This document shows positions 16,751 through 26,189 of a stretch of DNA of 64,000 nucleotides, piece after piece (position 1 is the first letter of the stretch; the number at the start of each line of letters is the position of its first letter). The translations under genes and the position numbers were made by a program. Source of the DNA: JBKPDV01 sp046728075 (lineage in GTDB: Bacteria; Acidobacteriota; Thermoanaerobaculia; UBA5066; Gp7-AA6); contig JBKPDV010000032.1 of assembly GCA_046728075.1 (NCBI GenBank), forward strand, positions 5,190 through 69,189, read 5' to 3'. The notes beneath the pieces are model-generated. The model saw nothing but the letters and a program-made list of their open reading frames with translations. It had not been told where the DNA came from and made no database searches.

Positions 16751-19700
16751 CTAGTTCGCGCCGTCTTCGTCCGGCTCCTCCGGCTTTTCGCTCCGCGGAG
16801 CAGGTGGCTCCTTCACGGTCATGACCGCGAACCCTTTCGCCTTCGAGGTTTCGTTGAACGCCGGGATCGTCTTTCCGTACAGCTCGTCGAAGTCTCGGCG
16901 GACTTCGGCGAATTGCTTGCCGAGCAGCTCGTAGACCTCGCGCTCGGCCTGGGTTGGCGGGAAGTCCGCGTTTCCGGACACGTCGCCGCCGCCCGTCTCG
17001 GACTCGGCGAGCAGCCACACGAGCTTCAGGTAGAGCTCGAGCGGCCCGCGGAAGGATTTCAGGTCCGCCTCGGCGAGTGTGGGTTGGAGCAGCCGGTCCT
17101 CGACCGATCGGATCTTCTTCTCGAGCTCGTCCGCGCCCGTCATCCCGGAAGGAGGGGCCTTGGCGGCGCGGAGCATCTTCCTGTAGCCCTCCAGCTGCAA
17201 GCGCGTCCACTCCAGCTGGTTGATCATCCCCGCCGCGGCGTCGACGTCGCGCGCGAGCGCGCGCGAGAACTTCGCGGAAGCCTCCACGTCCGCCTCGGTG
17301 CCGGCAGAGTTCGGGTCCTTGCGCACGACGAGCTTCTGAGTCTCTTCCTTACCATCAACAGCGAGTTTGATCGTATAGGTGCCAGGCGGGACGAGCGGCC
17401 CGCGTTTGGGCGCGTCGATGCCGTAATAGTAGACGCCGCGCCTGTCCTTGCCGCGGAAACGCTTCTCCTCCCAGATGTGGGGATTGCCGGTCGGAGTCGT
17501 CCGGATACGGACTTCCTCCGTCGGCTCGTAGCGCAGGTCCCACGCGACGCGGTTGAAGCCGGCCTTCGCGGCGCCGGGAATCGTGCGGACCTTCTCCCCT
17601 GCCTCGTTCCAGATCGTGACTTCGATCGGGCTCTTCTTCGGAGATTCCGCGTTCTCGCTTTCCGGCGTTCCCTCCGACGACGGCTCTGGTTTCTTTGCCT
17701 CATCGACGCGCTTCGCCGCTTGCTTCAACCAATAGTTGATCGTGGCGCCATAGGCGGGGTTGCGCCCACCCGCGACACCGGCGGGCGCGAGATTCGGCCG
17801 GGAGACCGAGCGGAAGCGGTACGCGGGCCTCGGCTCGAAGAGATGGAACGCCTGTCCGCGGATCGAATCGGTTACCTGCTCGACCGGGGTCAGGTCATCC
17901 AGGATGAAGAACCCGCGGCCGTAAGTCCCGACGACAAGGTCGTGGAAGTGCGGCTGCACGGTCAGCCAGTAGACGGGCGCGTGAGGGAGCTTGGATTGGA
18001 GCGGCTCCCAATGACCGCCGTCGTCGAAGGAGACATAGAGGGCGTTCTCCGTGCCGGCGTAGAGAAGCCCCTTGCGGAACGGATCCTCGCGGACGACGTG
18101 CGTATAGGAGAGCGGGCCCTTCGGAATGTTGCCGGAGATCGACTTCCAGGTCTTCCCGTAATCGGTCGTCTTGTAGAGATGGGGATCGAAGCCGTTCACT
18201 TGATGGAAGTCGAACGCGACGTAGCAGGTACCGCCGTCGAAGGGAGACGGGTCGACGCTCCCCACCGTTCCCTTCGGCGGAAGGCCCGGAATGCCCGGCG
18301 TGACGTTGGACCAGTGCGCGCCGCCGTCCCTCGTGACCTGCACGAGGCCGTCGTTGGTGCCGGCCCAGATGACCCCCTTCTCCTTGGGCGACTCGGCGAT
18401 CGAGTAGACGACGCCCGCGTACTCTACGGAGAGGTTATCGACCGTCAACCCTCCTGAGTCGCCCATCATCGATTTGTCCTGCGTGGTCAGGTCCGGACTG
18501 ATGGTCTTCCACGTCTGGCCGCCGTCGGAGGTTGCGTGGACGTACTGGCTGCCGGCGTAGACGGTGTTGTGGTCGTGAGGCGAGATCGCGATCGGATATG
18601 TCCAGTTCATCCTAAGCTTGATCTGTCCCGCGTTGGCGCCCATCGTTCGCTCGGGCCAGATAGAGACGGTGCGGGTCTGGCCGGTCTTCGCATCGAAGCG
18701 CTCGAGCACGCCCGCGTAGCAGCCGCCCCACACGATGTTCGGGTCGACAGGATCCGGCGTGGCCCATCCCGTCTCGCAGCCGGCGGTGGAAGTCCAAACC
18801 GATGAGGGAATGCCGAACGCTCCCGGCAGGTGGCTCGGACCGCGCATCGAGCCGTCGTCCTGCATCTGCCCGTAGACGAAGTACGGGATCCGGTTGTCGG
18901 TCGTGACGTGGTACATCTGCCCGATCGGCAGCCGGACGGAGCTCCACTCGCGCCCGCGTGTCGTCGTCAGCATCACGCCGCCGTCGTTGCCGATCATCAT
19001 CCGGGAAGGCTGCCGGGGGTCCGCCCACATGTCGTGGTTGTCGCCGCCCCAGCGGATCTGTTCCGAAGTCTCCCCGCCGTCGTACGTGACCCCCATCTGG
19101 TTGGAGGGGAAGTAGACCTCGTTGGCGTTGTCGGGTGTGACGAGCATGCGCGTGTAGTAGTGAGGACGCTCGTTCAACAGCCGGCTGTCGCTGGCCTTCT
19201 TCCAGTGCTCCCCGCCGTCGTCGGAGCGCCACAGCGAGCCGCGGTCTCCCGTCTCGATCAGCGCGTAAACGCGGTCCGAGTTGGAAGGCGCGACGGCAAC
19301 TGCGATCTTTCCGATCGGCGCCTCGGGCAAGCCGTGGACCGTGATGCGTTTCCAGGTGCTGCCGCCGTCCTTCGAGACGAAGACCCCGCTGCCTGGCCCG
19401 CCGCTCTTGCGCCCCCAGGTCTTGATGTCGATCTGCCACATGCCGGCAAAGAGAATTCTCGGGTTCGACGGATCCATGGAGAGGTCCGAGGCTCCCGTGT
19501 TCTCGTCGACGAAGAGGACTCGGTCCCAGGTTTTCCCGCCGTCGGTCGTGCGGTAGACGCCGCGCTCGGGCTGCGGCCCGTAGCAGGTGCCGAGCGCCGC
19601 GGCGAATACAATATTTGCATTGTGAGGATCGATCGCGATCCGGCCGATGCGGCCGGTTTTCGCGAGCCCCATGTTCTTCCAGGTCTTGCCGGCGTCGGTC

Positions 19701-20137
19701 GACTTGTAGATGCCGTCGCCCAAGGAGACGTTGCTGCGGATGAACGTCTCCCCGGTCCCGACCCAGATCACGTTCGGATCGGAGGGCGCGATCGCGATCG
19801 AGCCGATCGACTGCGCCGGCTGGTCGTCGAAGACCGCTTTCCAGTGGATGCCTCCGTCCGTCGTCTTCCAGACGCCTCCCGAGGACGCGCCCGCATAGGC
19901 GACGTTGGAATCCCCGGGGACTCCGACCACCGCCGCCACGCGGTTGCCCGGAGGACCGATGAAGCGGTACTGCAAGCCGGCGTACGGATCGGGAGCGGCC
20001 GGGGCCGACGGCGCGCTCGCCGGGACCTGCGGCGATTTCGGCTTCTTTGCCGCTTCCGGAGCGGCTCCCATCGCGAGCCCCGGCAAGAGCATCGCCGCCG
20101 CGAGGCGCAAGAAACTCGAGGTGGATCCTCTTTTCAT
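16751..20137 (-). CDS. VPS10/BNR-repeat beta-propeller exported protein
   Basis: 1128 residues with signal peptide (LRLAAAMLLPGLAMG). Many sialidase-type BNR/Asp-box motifs follow, such as GGVWKTTDGGIHWKAVF, GIYKSTDAGKTWKNMGL and GVYRTTDGGKTWDRVLF, spread over about residues 55-780; this is the VPS10/sortilin-type ten-bladed architecture common in Acidobacteriota exported proteins. A lysine/proline-rich linker leads to a FlgD-like Ig segment (VTIWNEAGEKVRTIPGAAKA) and a helical C-terminus. A strong ribosome binding site, CGGAGGACCC, fits in the 10-nt gap after the DUF885 stop, so the two genes are an operon. Binding or glycan recognition is likely; no sialidase Arg triad can be asserted. Confidence 0.85.
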   Translation of the reverse strand: MKRGSTSSFLRLAAAMLLPGLAMGAAPEAAKKPKSPQVPASAPSAPAAPDPYAGLQYRFIGPPGNRVAAVVGVPGDSNVAYAGASSGGVWKTTDGGIHWKAVFDDQPAQSIGSIAIAPSDPNVIWVGTGETFIRSNVSLGDGIYKSTDAGKTWKNMGLAKTGRIGRIAIDPHNANIVFAAALGTCYGPQPERGVYRTTDGGKTWDRVLFVDENTGASDLSMDPSNPRILFAGMWQIDIKTWGRKSGGPGSGVFVSKDGGSTWKRITVHGLPEAPIGKIAVAVAPSNSDRVYALIETGDRGSLWRSDDGGEHWKKASDSRLLNERPHYYTRMLVTPDNANEVYFPSNQMGVTYDGGETSEQIRWGGDNHDMWADPRQPSRMMIGNDGGVMLTTTRGREWSSVRLPIGQMYHVTTDNRIPYFVYGQMQDDGSMRGPSHLPGAFGIPSSVWTSTAGCETGWATPDPVDPNIVWGGCYAGVLERFDAKTGQTRTVSIWPERTMGANAGQIKLRMNWTYPIAISPHDHNTVYAGSQYVHATSDGGQTWKTISPDLTTQDKSMMGDSGGLTVDNLSVEYAGVVYSIAESPKEKGVIWAGTNDGLVQVTRDGGAHWSNVTPGIPGLPPKGTVGSVDPSPFDGGTCYVAFDFHQVNGFDPHLYKTTDYGKTWKSISGNIPKGPLSYTHVVREDPFRKGLLYAGTENALYVSFDDGGHWEPLQSKLPHAPVYWLTVQPHFHDLVVGTYGRGFFILDDLTPVEQVTDSIRGQAFHLFEPRPAYRFRSVSRPNLAPAGVAGGRNPAYGATINYWLKQAAKRVDEAKKPEPSSEGTPESENAESPKKSPIEVTIWNEAGEKVRTIPGAAKAGFNRVAWDLRYEPTEEVRIRTTPTGNPHIWEEKRFRGKDRRGVYYYGIDAPKRGPLVPPGTYTIKLAVDGKEETQKLVVRKDPNSAGTEADVEASAKFSRALARDVDAAAGMINQLEWTRLQLEGYRKMLRAAKAPPSGMTGADELEKKIRSVEDRLLQPTLAEADLKSFRGPLELYLKLVWLLAESETGGGDVSGNADFPPTQAEREVYELLGKQFAEVRRDFDELYGKTIPAFNETSKAKGFAVMTVKEPPAPRSEKPEEPDEDGAN

Positions 20138-20147
20138 GGGTCCTCCG

Positions 20148-21935
20148 TTAGCCGGCCGCTTTGCGCGCGCGGATGTACGCGTCGATCCGCGCCTCGAGAA
20201 TCGGCAGCGTCACAGTGCCGCCGGAGAGCACGCGGTCGTGGAACTCCCGCACGTCGAACCGCGGCCCCAGGGCCTCTTCGGCCCTGCGGCGAAGTTCGCG
20301 AATCTTCAGCTCCCCGATCTTGTACGCGAGCGCCTGACCCGGCCACGCGATGTAGCGATCGGTCTCGGTCGTGCACTCGTGCAGGGAAAGCGCCGTGTTG
20401 GCGGCGAGGTATTCGATCGCCTGCTGCCGCGTCCAGCCCTTCGCGTGCAGGCCCGTGTCCACCACGAGCCGGCAGGCGCGCCACATCTCGTACGTCAGGC
20501 GCCCGAAGTTGCTGTAGGGGTCGGTGTAGAGGCCCATTTCCAGGCCGAGATGCTCCGAGTACAGGCCCCAGCCCTCGCCGAAAGTGTCGATGTAGAGGAA
20601 GCGACGGAACTTCGGCAGATCGGAAAGCTCCTTGGCGAGCGCGATCTGAAGATGGTGCCCCGGCACGGCCTCGTGCAGGGTCAGGGACTCCTGCACATAG
20701 AGCGGACGGGTCTCGAGAGCGTACGTATTGACCCAGTAGATCCCCGCGCGCTTGCTGTCGGGCGGTGCCGGAACATACCGCCCTCCGGTGTACTTGGGCG
20801 CGATCTCCGCGGGAACCGGCTCGACGCCGTACGGCTGGCGCGGCAGCCGGCCGAAGAGAGACGGAAGCTTGCCGTCGATTTTCTTGGCGATCCAGGCGGC
20901 CTGCTTCAAGAGTTCCTCGGGCGTCTTCGCGTAGAAGCGCGGATCGGTGCGCAGGAACTTCAGGAAGTCCGCGAAGCTTCCCGAGAAACCGGTCTGCCGG
21001 ATCACGTCTTCCATCTCCGTGCGGATGCGGCGGACTTCTTCCAAACCGAGAGCGTGGATCTGCTCCGCTGTCCGGTCGAGCGTCGTGAAATGCCGGATGA
21101 GGTACGCGTAGTAGTCCCGGCCGCCTTCCAGATCCGACGCGCCGACTGTCTTACGCGCGCGCGGCATGTACTCGCGGGTCATGAACTCGAGAAACATCCG
21201 ATAGCCGGGCACGATTTGTTCTCGGATCGCCTTCTCCCCCTCGGCCCGGAGGCGCGCGCGGTCGCCTTCGATCACTCCGGCCGGAAACAACGCGAACGGC
21301 GCGTAGAAACGGCTTAGCTTGGGATCGGCGACGACGTGAGCGGCGATGGTTCCCTCGTAGCCCTCGAGGACAACCCGCGGCAGAGTCCAGCCTGTCGCGA
21401 GTCCCTCGCGCAGCAGCTCGACGTTCTGGCGCGCGTACTCGGGAAAGGCCTGAAGGCGGGCGATGTAGTTCTCGTAGTCGCGCGTCGTCGCGAGAGGGAC
21501 GTCCTGAGGAAGCTGCGCGAATTCGATGTGAAAGCCGCTGTCCGAGTTGATCGGGAAACGGTAGCCGTGGAGCTCGAAGGCCCGGATGGCGTCGTCGAGC
21601 TCCCGGCGAAGAAGCTCGCGGCTCTCGCGAGCGGTCTCTTCGAGCGCGGCCGGATCGATGGCGAGGAGGCGGTCTCGAAATCGCCGGCGGGCCTCCACCC
21701 GCCGAGCCTCGTCCCCAACCCGTACCGAAGGAAGTTTGTCGTCCCATCGGTGCTCTCCGACCGCGGTCGCGACGAGCGGGTTCTCCGAGAGCTCAAACTC
21801 CCATTCCTCGTCGAAGAGCGCGTGAAGCTGCGTGCGCGCGTCCTTCGGGTCTCCCTTCGTTTCTTTCGGCGCCCCTGCGAGCGGCACCAGAGCGATCACG
21901 GCGATCAGCGCGCAGAGAAGTCCGTCCGCCAGCAC
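20148..21935 (-). CDS. DUF885 family metallopeptidase-like protein
   Basis: 595 residues. A signal peptide or lipoprotein-like leader (LADGLLCALIAVIALVPLAG) is followed by a helical fold with the DUF885 signature H421-E422-A-V-P-G-H427-H428 and, downstream, FGEGWGLYSEHLG (Glu453 region). This matches the zinc site of distant M32/thermolysin-like peptidases; secreted relatives act as carboxy- or dipeptidases. I choose GTG 21935 because an AGGAGG lies 7-8 nt before it and it gives the export signal. The VPS10 gene follows 10 nt downstream. The ADOP permease ends 99 nt upstream on the same strand. Confidence 0.85.
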   Translation of the reverse strand: MLADGLLCALIAVIALVPLAGAPKETKGDPKDARTQLHALFDEEWEFELSENPLVATAVGEHRWDDKLPSVRVGDEARRVEARRRFRDRLLAIDPAALEETARESRELLRRELDDAIRAFELHGYRFPINSDSGFHIEFAQLPQDVPLATTRDYENYIARLQAFPEYARQNVELLREGLATGWTLPRVVLEGYEGTIAAHVVADPKLSRFYAPFALFPAGVIEGDRARLRAEGEKAIREQIVPGYRMFLEFMTREYMPRARKTVGASDLEGGRDYYAYLIRHFTTLDRTAEQIHALGLEEVRRIRTEMEDVIRQTGFSGSFADFLKFLRTDPRFYAKTPEELLKQAAWIAKKIDGKLPSLFGRLPRQPYGVEPVPAEIAPKYTGGRYVPAPPDSKRAGIYWVNTYALETRPLYVQESLTLHEAVPGHHLQIALAKELSDLPKFRRFLYIDTFGEGWGLYSEHLGLEMGLYTDPYSNFGRLTYEMWRACRLVVDTGLHAKGWTRQQAIEYLAANTALSLHECTTETDRYIAWPGQALAYKIGELKIRELRRRAEEALGPRFDVREFHDRVLSGGTVTLPILEARIDAYIRARKAAG

Positions 21936-22034
21936 GTCATCCCTCCTTGTTTGTGCGGGGCGATGATACCGAAGGCCGCGTTTTTTCTGGGCGGGGCCCG
22001 AAGGGGGCCGCGCCCAGGACGATGAGCGCGGAGC

Positions 22035-24791
22035 TCAGTCCTCGCGAAGGGCTTGCATCGGATCCAGCGTCGCGGCCCGATGGGCCGGAAGGAAGCTCGC
22101 GGCCGCGGCAATGCCGGCGAGGCTGACGACGGCAATCCCCATCGTCATCGGGTCGCTCGGCGTCAGCCCGAAGAGCAGCGTTCGAGCCGCGCTTCCCGCC
22201 AGAAGGGCAAGGCCGGTCCCGAGCGCCAGGCCGATGCCGAGCAGCGTCCCCGCCTCTCTCAAGATCAGGGCCAGCACATCGCGCCGGCTCGCGCCCAACG
22301 CCATGCGGACTCCGATCTCGTTGCGGCGCCGGACCACCATGTAGGAAATCACCCCGTACAGGCCGATCGTAGCCAGCAGCGCCGCGAGAAATCCGAAGAA
22401 TCCGGACAGCGTCGCCATCAACCGTTCGCGCAGGAGACTCTCCCGAATCGTGGTTTCGAACACTCGGAAGTTCAGCACGAGCGCAGGGCTCGTCTCCGCC
22501 GCGACCTGCTTCACCGACGCCACAAGGCCTGAGATCGGCCCGTCGGTTCGCAAGAGAACATGAAGGGAGGCCTCGGGGCGGTCGTCCTGAGCCTGGGCGA
22601 GGAAGACGATCGGCGAGAATCCTTCGCGCAGATCTCCGTATTTCGTGTCTTTGACGAGGCCGACGATTTGATAAACACGGTCGGGACGTCCTTCCTGCTG
22701 AGCCACACCGAGCGACCGTCCGATGGGATTGCCGGCGTCCAGAAACTTCCGCGCGAACGTCTGCGTCACGACGGCGACGGGCGGAGACGAGGTCGTGTCT
22801 CCATCGCCGAAATCTCGTCCCGCCAGAAGCGGAGTTCCCAGAGTACGGAAATAGCCCGGCGTCACGCGGTTGAAGTTGGCGATCTTGCGTTGGACGGAAG
22901 ACCCGGGAATACTGACGTTGTCGTTCCAGCCATTGCCGCTGACCGGGACGATCCGAGCATCAGCCGCGGAGAGGACCCCCGGGATCGCCCGCAGGCGCTC
23001 CAACAGCGCCTTTTTGTAGGACGTGCGCCGCTCGATCGGAACCTTCAACGGCGAGAGATCGATCTCGCTGACGAGAACCTGCTTTCGTTGAAAGCCCGTA
23101 TCGATCGTCTGGAGATTCCGGAGGGTCCGCACGAAGAGCAACGCGCCGACGAGCAGCATCAGCGAGAGCGCGACCTGGGAGACCACGAGAGCGCGGCGCA
23201 CTCCGAGCCGCTGGCGGCCGGCCGTCAGACTGCGGCCGCTCGACTTCATGGCTTCTCCGGGAGAAGTCCGCGCCGCCTGGAGCGCAGGCGCCAGGCCGAA
23301 GACCACGCACGTCAACGTGGCCAGCGCGGTGGTGAAAGCCAGGACTCGCCAGTCCGGCGTCAGATCGAGGGACCAGCGGCTCCCCTGCGTGCCCAGGAAC
23401 GAGACGAGCCCGCGGCTCAGGGCCTGCGCCAGCGCGGCGCCGAAAACCGCGCCGGCGGCTGCCAGCAAGAGGCTCTCCGCAAGCAGCTGCCGGATCAACC
23501 GGCCGCGCGAGGCGCCCAGAGCGAGGCGCACCGCCATCTCTCGCTGCCGAACGGTCGCGCGGGCCACGATCAGATTGGCGAGGTTCGCGCAGGCAATCAT
23601 CAGGACCAACCCGGAAGTCGCCAGCAGCAGCCAGAGTGGAGACTCATATCGGCGGCGCAGCGAAGAGACACCGGAGGCTGCGGGAAGCGCCTCCAGTCGG
23701 AATCCCAGGTAGCGTTTTGCGTCGACGGCGTCGTACTGGGAGGGCAGCGTGGTCTCGAAGACTCCGCGAGCGATCGTGGCCAGCTGAGCGGACGCCCTCT
23801 CGACCGTCCAACCGGGCTGGAGTCGCCCGATCGCGGCGAGCCACCACTGCTGCCGATCCTCGATTCGCGGCTTCTCCTGGGTGACGAGCGGCTCCGCACA
23901 CAGAGGCAGAGCCGCGTCGAAGCCTCGTCCGACTTCCACTCCGAAGAAGCTTCGTGGGGTCACGCCCACGATCTCGAAAGGATGCCCCTCCAGAGTGATC
24001 GTCCGGCCGAGAGCGGAGGAGCGGCCGCCGAACTCGCGTTGCCAATAAGAATCGCTGAGCACGATGCCCGGCGACCCGCAGCCGCGCCGGTCGTCCGCCG
24101 CTGAGAGCAGACGTCCGATCCGGGGCTGCAGCCCCAGGGTCGAAAAGAAACTGCCGCTGACCCACAGCACGTCCACGTACCGCGCCTCTCCGCCCGGGCT
24201 CGAGTTCAACTGCTCCGAGCCCCAGGCCGCCATGCTCGAGAACGCGCGCTGCTGGTCCCGGATCTGTTCCCAGAGAGCGAAGGTCAACTGAGGGTTGCGC
24301 CCAGTAAAGCTGCCGGTTCGGCCGAACGTGTTGTCCTCGACTCGGACGGAAGCGAGCTCGAGCGGGCGGGCGACGGGCAGCAGCCGCAAACGAACGGCGT
24401 CGAGCAGCTGGAAGATCGCTGTATTAGCTCCGATGCCCAGGGCAAGCGAGAGGATTGCCACGACCGCGAATCCGGGATCGAGCCGGAGCAAACGCGCCCC
24501 GTGGCGCAGATCTTTCGCGAAGGCCCCGAGCCAGCCGGCCGAGCCTTCGCGGGCCGCCGTCTCCCTCCGCCGCGCGAGCTCCAGGGACTTTAGCTCCCGC
24601 CCCAATCCGCGGTCGCTGACCTCTTCGATCACGGACCGATAGGCCTTCTCTCCATCGGCCCCGCCGGCCAGGAGCTCCTCGTACCGATCGCTCAAGTGCT
24701 GAGCGAGCTCGTCGACGATCGCCGCTTCGCGCGCCGGCGGCAGCCCGAGGCTCTCGACGAGCTTACGGACCTCGGATGGCCAATCAGGCAT
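22035..24791 (-). CDS. ADOP-family ABC transporter permease (duplicated MacB/FtsX type)
   Basis: 918 residues. An N-terminal cytoplasmic helical domain (about 1-100, VRKLVESLGLPPAREAAIVD) typical of acidobacterial duplicated orphan permeases precedes two MacB-type periplasmic domains and two FtsX cores. The motifs LSLALGIGANTAIFQLLDAV (first) and GVISYMVVRRRNEIGVRMALGASRRDV (near the C-terminus; first 20 residues GVISYMVVRRRNEIGVRMAL) are visible. No ATP-binding subunit is adjacent, consistent with the orphan name. The start overlaps the padR stop by 8 nt, the arrangement usual for PadR-ADOP pairs. It is a strong taxonomic marker for Acidobacteriota. The transported substance is unknown. Confidence 0.93.
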   Translation of the reverse strand: MPDWPSEVRKLVESLGLPPAREAAIVDELAQHLSDRYEELLAGGADGEKAYRSVIEEVSDRGLGRELKSLELARRRETAAREGSAGWLGAFAKDLRHGARLLRLDPGFAVVAILSLALGIGANTAIFQLLDAVRLRLLPVARPLELASVRVEDNTFGRTGSFTGRNPQLTFALWEQIRDQQRAFSSMAAWGSEQLNSSPGGEARYVDVLWVSGSFFSTLGLQPRIGRLLSAADDRRGCGSPGIVLSDSYWQREFGGRSSALGRTITLEGHPFEIVGVTPRSFFGVEVGRGFDAALPLCAEPLVTQEKPRIEDRQQWWLAAIGRLQPGWTVERASAQLATIARGVFETTLPSQYDAVDAKRYLGFRLEALPAASGVSSLRRRYESPLWLLLATSGLVLMIACANLANLIVARATVRQREMAVRLALGASRGRLIRQLLAESLLLAAAGAVFGAALAQALSRGLVSFLGTQGSRWSLDLTPDWRVLAFTTALATLTCVVFGLAPALQAARTSPGEAMKSSGRSLTAGRQRLGVRRALVVSQVALSLMLLVGALLFVRTLRNLQTIDTGFQRKQVLVSEIDLSPLKVPIERRTSYKKALLERLRAIPGVLSAADARIVPVSGNGWNDNVSIPGSSVQRKIANFNRVTPGYFRTLGTPLLAGRDFGDGDTTSSPPVAVVTQTFARKFLDAGNPIGRSLGVAQQEGRPDRVYQIVGLVKDTKYGDLREGFSPIVFLAQAQDDRPEASLHVLLRTDGPISGLVASVKQVAAETSPALVLNFRVFETTIRESLLRERLMATLSGFFGFLAALLATIGLYGVISYMVVRRRNEIGVRMALGASRRDVLALILREAGTLLGIGLALGTGLALLAGSAARTLLFGLTPSDPMTMGIAVVSLAGIAAAASFLPAHRAATLDPMQALRED

Positions 24792-25137
24792 TTTCTGCGG
24801 CCGTAATCTGCCGGATCGCCTTCACGAAGTCGCGCCACATGCTTCGCCGCTCGCGCAGAGTCTTCCGTCCGCTGGCGGTCAGCCGGTAGTAGCGCCGCCG
24901 GCGCTGGTCCGCCTTTTCGACCCAGCGCCCCTCGACGAAGCCGCGCTCCTCCAGCCGGTAGAGCAGGGGGTAGAGGGATGCCACGTTGAAACGGACCACT
25001 CCGCCCGAGCGCGCCTCGATGAGCTTGGCGATCTCGTAGCCGTGACGCGGTCGGCGCTCGACCAAAGAGAGGATCAGCATCTCAGCGCTCCCCTTTTTCA
25101 TCTCGCGATCGAACAGCTTCGCCGTAATATGTCGCAT
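24784..25137 (-). CDS. PadR-family transcriptional repressor
   Basis: 117 residues, the short acidobacterial PadR type. The winged helix is recognisable in GSAEMLILSLVERRPRHGYE (start of domain), the recognition region SLYPLLYRLEERGFVEGRW and the wing RRRYYRLTASGRKTL. It probably represses itself and the overlapping ADOP permease gene. A promoter with TTGACA and TACGTA boxes spaced by 17 nt lies immediately upstream, with an ATATGT-N9-ACATAT inverted repeat covering the start codon, which matches the ATGT/ACAT half-sites of known PadR operators. The leader would be only about 5 nt long, so translation may be near-leaderless. Confidence 0.9.
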   Translation of the reverse strand: MRHITAKLFDREMKKGSAEMLILSLVERRPRHGYEIAKLIEARSGGVVRFNVASLYPLLYRLEERGFVEGRWVEKADQRRRRYYRLTASGRKTLRERRSMWRDFVKAIRQITAAENA

Positions 25138-25147
25138 AACAACATAT
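25127..25147 (-). promoter_or_regulatory. Candidate PadR operator over the padR start codon
   Basis: Inverted repeat ATATGT-N9-ACATAT whose half-sites contain the ATGT/ACAT pair known from PadR operators. It covers the predicted transcription start and the ATG at 25135-25137, so binding would block the padR/ADOP transcript. The element is seen directly; its function is inferred. Confidence 0.55.
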
Positions 25148-25148
25148 C

Positions 25149-25177
25149 TACGTAACAGCTATCGCCGGCGGTGTCAA
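25149..25177 (-). promoter_or_regulatory. Candidate sigma-70-type promoter of padR
   Basis: On the minus strand TTGACA (25172-25177) and TACGTA (25149-25154) are separated by 17 nt. The predicted start of transcription falls about 5 nt before the padR ATG, inside the operator-like inverted repeat. Confidence 0.5.
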
Positions 25178-25198
25178 GCGGGGTGAGCTGAGGCGGCC

Positions 25199-26005
25199 CT
25201 ATGGGCGGGATGTCGGGGAGGGCGGGCGGGCCTGGTCCGGACAGGCCAGATCGATGTGCCACACCGGCCCGCCAAAAAAGAGCGGACCTTCCGCTTTGAT
25301 AAAGGTCGGAGCCTCGCCGGTGAGAATCCAGACATAGGTCACGGGAGGCTTCTTGCCGAGCAGCGTGGCGAGCACGCCCTTGATGCCGCCGATCTCGATC
25401 CGCGAGGCGTAGCGAATCGATTTGTGCGTCGAGCTCCCGAGGGTCACGCGATCCTCGCCGGCCGCCGAGAGAACGAGCTTGACGAGAAGCGGCTTGGGCG
25501 TCGCAGCGACCATCGAGAGCGTGGCCCCAGGGGGCTCGGGACCGATGTTTTTCAGAAGCGTGAACATCAATCCGTTTGCCACGTCGGTCGGCAGCTCCAT
25601 CCGGTCCTGATCGAGCTTTTCTTTCCCGTCGTCCGTCCGGCTCTTGACCGTGACGAGACCGGTGGTTGCGTCGATCGAGGTCTCGATCGGATGGGGGAAG
25701 CTGGGACCCTTCTGGACGAGATGGTCGCTGATCAGCCGGAACCGTTCTTTCTGCGAGAACACCACGGTCTCGTCGTGGATCGAGCCATCTTTGAAGTGGA
25801 AGACCACGCGGGTCGTGACCCGGTCGCCCCGCGAGGTCTGAATCAGGTCTCCATCCGCCAGGGCGGCGCCGTCCTGCGCGCGCAAGACCAGAAAGCCGCG
25901 AGCCACCCCTTCCGCGTGGCGGACAGGCACCTGCTCGGCGCAGAGAGCGCCTGCCGGAAGCAGGCCAGCCAGGATGAAGAAAATCTGAAGAAAACGCCGC
26001 TCCAT
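25199..26005 (-). CDS. Exported protein of unknown function
   Basis: 268 residues from ATG 26005, with a signal peptide (RFLQIFFILAGLLPAGALCA) and no later membrane helix. The mature part is beta-rich with conserved-looking phrases (VFHFKDGSIHDETVVFSQ, ATLLGKKPPVTYVWILTGEA). I do not recognise a family for certain; similar proteins occur as secreted hypotheticals in Acidobacteriota. The frame is open ten codons upstream (to 26035), but the signal peptide is best formed from 26005. It is divergent from the DUF2911 gene with a 184-nt shared upstream region that contains a 10-bp inverted repeat. Confidence 0.7.
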   Translation of the reverse strand: MERRFLQIFFILAGLLPAGALCAEQVPVRHAEGVARGFLVLRAQDGAALADGDLIQTSRGDRVTTRVVFHFKDGSIHDETVVFSQKERFRLISDHLVQKGPSFPHPIETSIDATTGLVTVKSRTDDGKEKLDQDRMELPTDVANGLMFTLLKNIGPEPPGATLSMVAATPKPLLVKLVLSAAGEDRVTLGSSTHKSIRYASRIEIGGIKGVLATLLGKKPPVTYVWILTGEAPTFIKAEGPLFFGGPVWHIDLACPDQARPPSPTSRP

Positions 26006-26065
26006 CAGCACCTTTCTCAGAGGTCGAGAGAGCAATTGCCGTACCCGGCTCCCTTGTTCACCATC

Positions 26066-26105
26066 GCGCCCCGATCAGGGAAGAATCCGACTGGAATCGG
26101 GGCGC
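26066..26105. repeat. Perfect 10-bp inverted repeat in a divergent intergenic region
   Basis: GCGCCCCGAT at 26066-26075 and ATCGGGGCGC at 26096-26105 with a 20-nt loop. It lies between two divergent start codons, so a terminator is unlikely and an operator or cruciform is possible. Confidence 0.5.
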
Positions 26106-26189
26106 CGACGGCCGAATCGCCCAAAACACTAGGCCCGCGCACACGTATGGGAACGGAGGAACGCACGTTCTTCCAAACTGGAGGTAAGA

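Noticed and set aside
18830..20731. Long plus-strand frame (633 codons) opposite the VPS10 and DUF885 genes
   Set aside because: Composition is shadow-like (Arg, Val, Asp, Gly) with no domain, and the minus-strand genes have signal peptides, motifs and ribosome binding sites.
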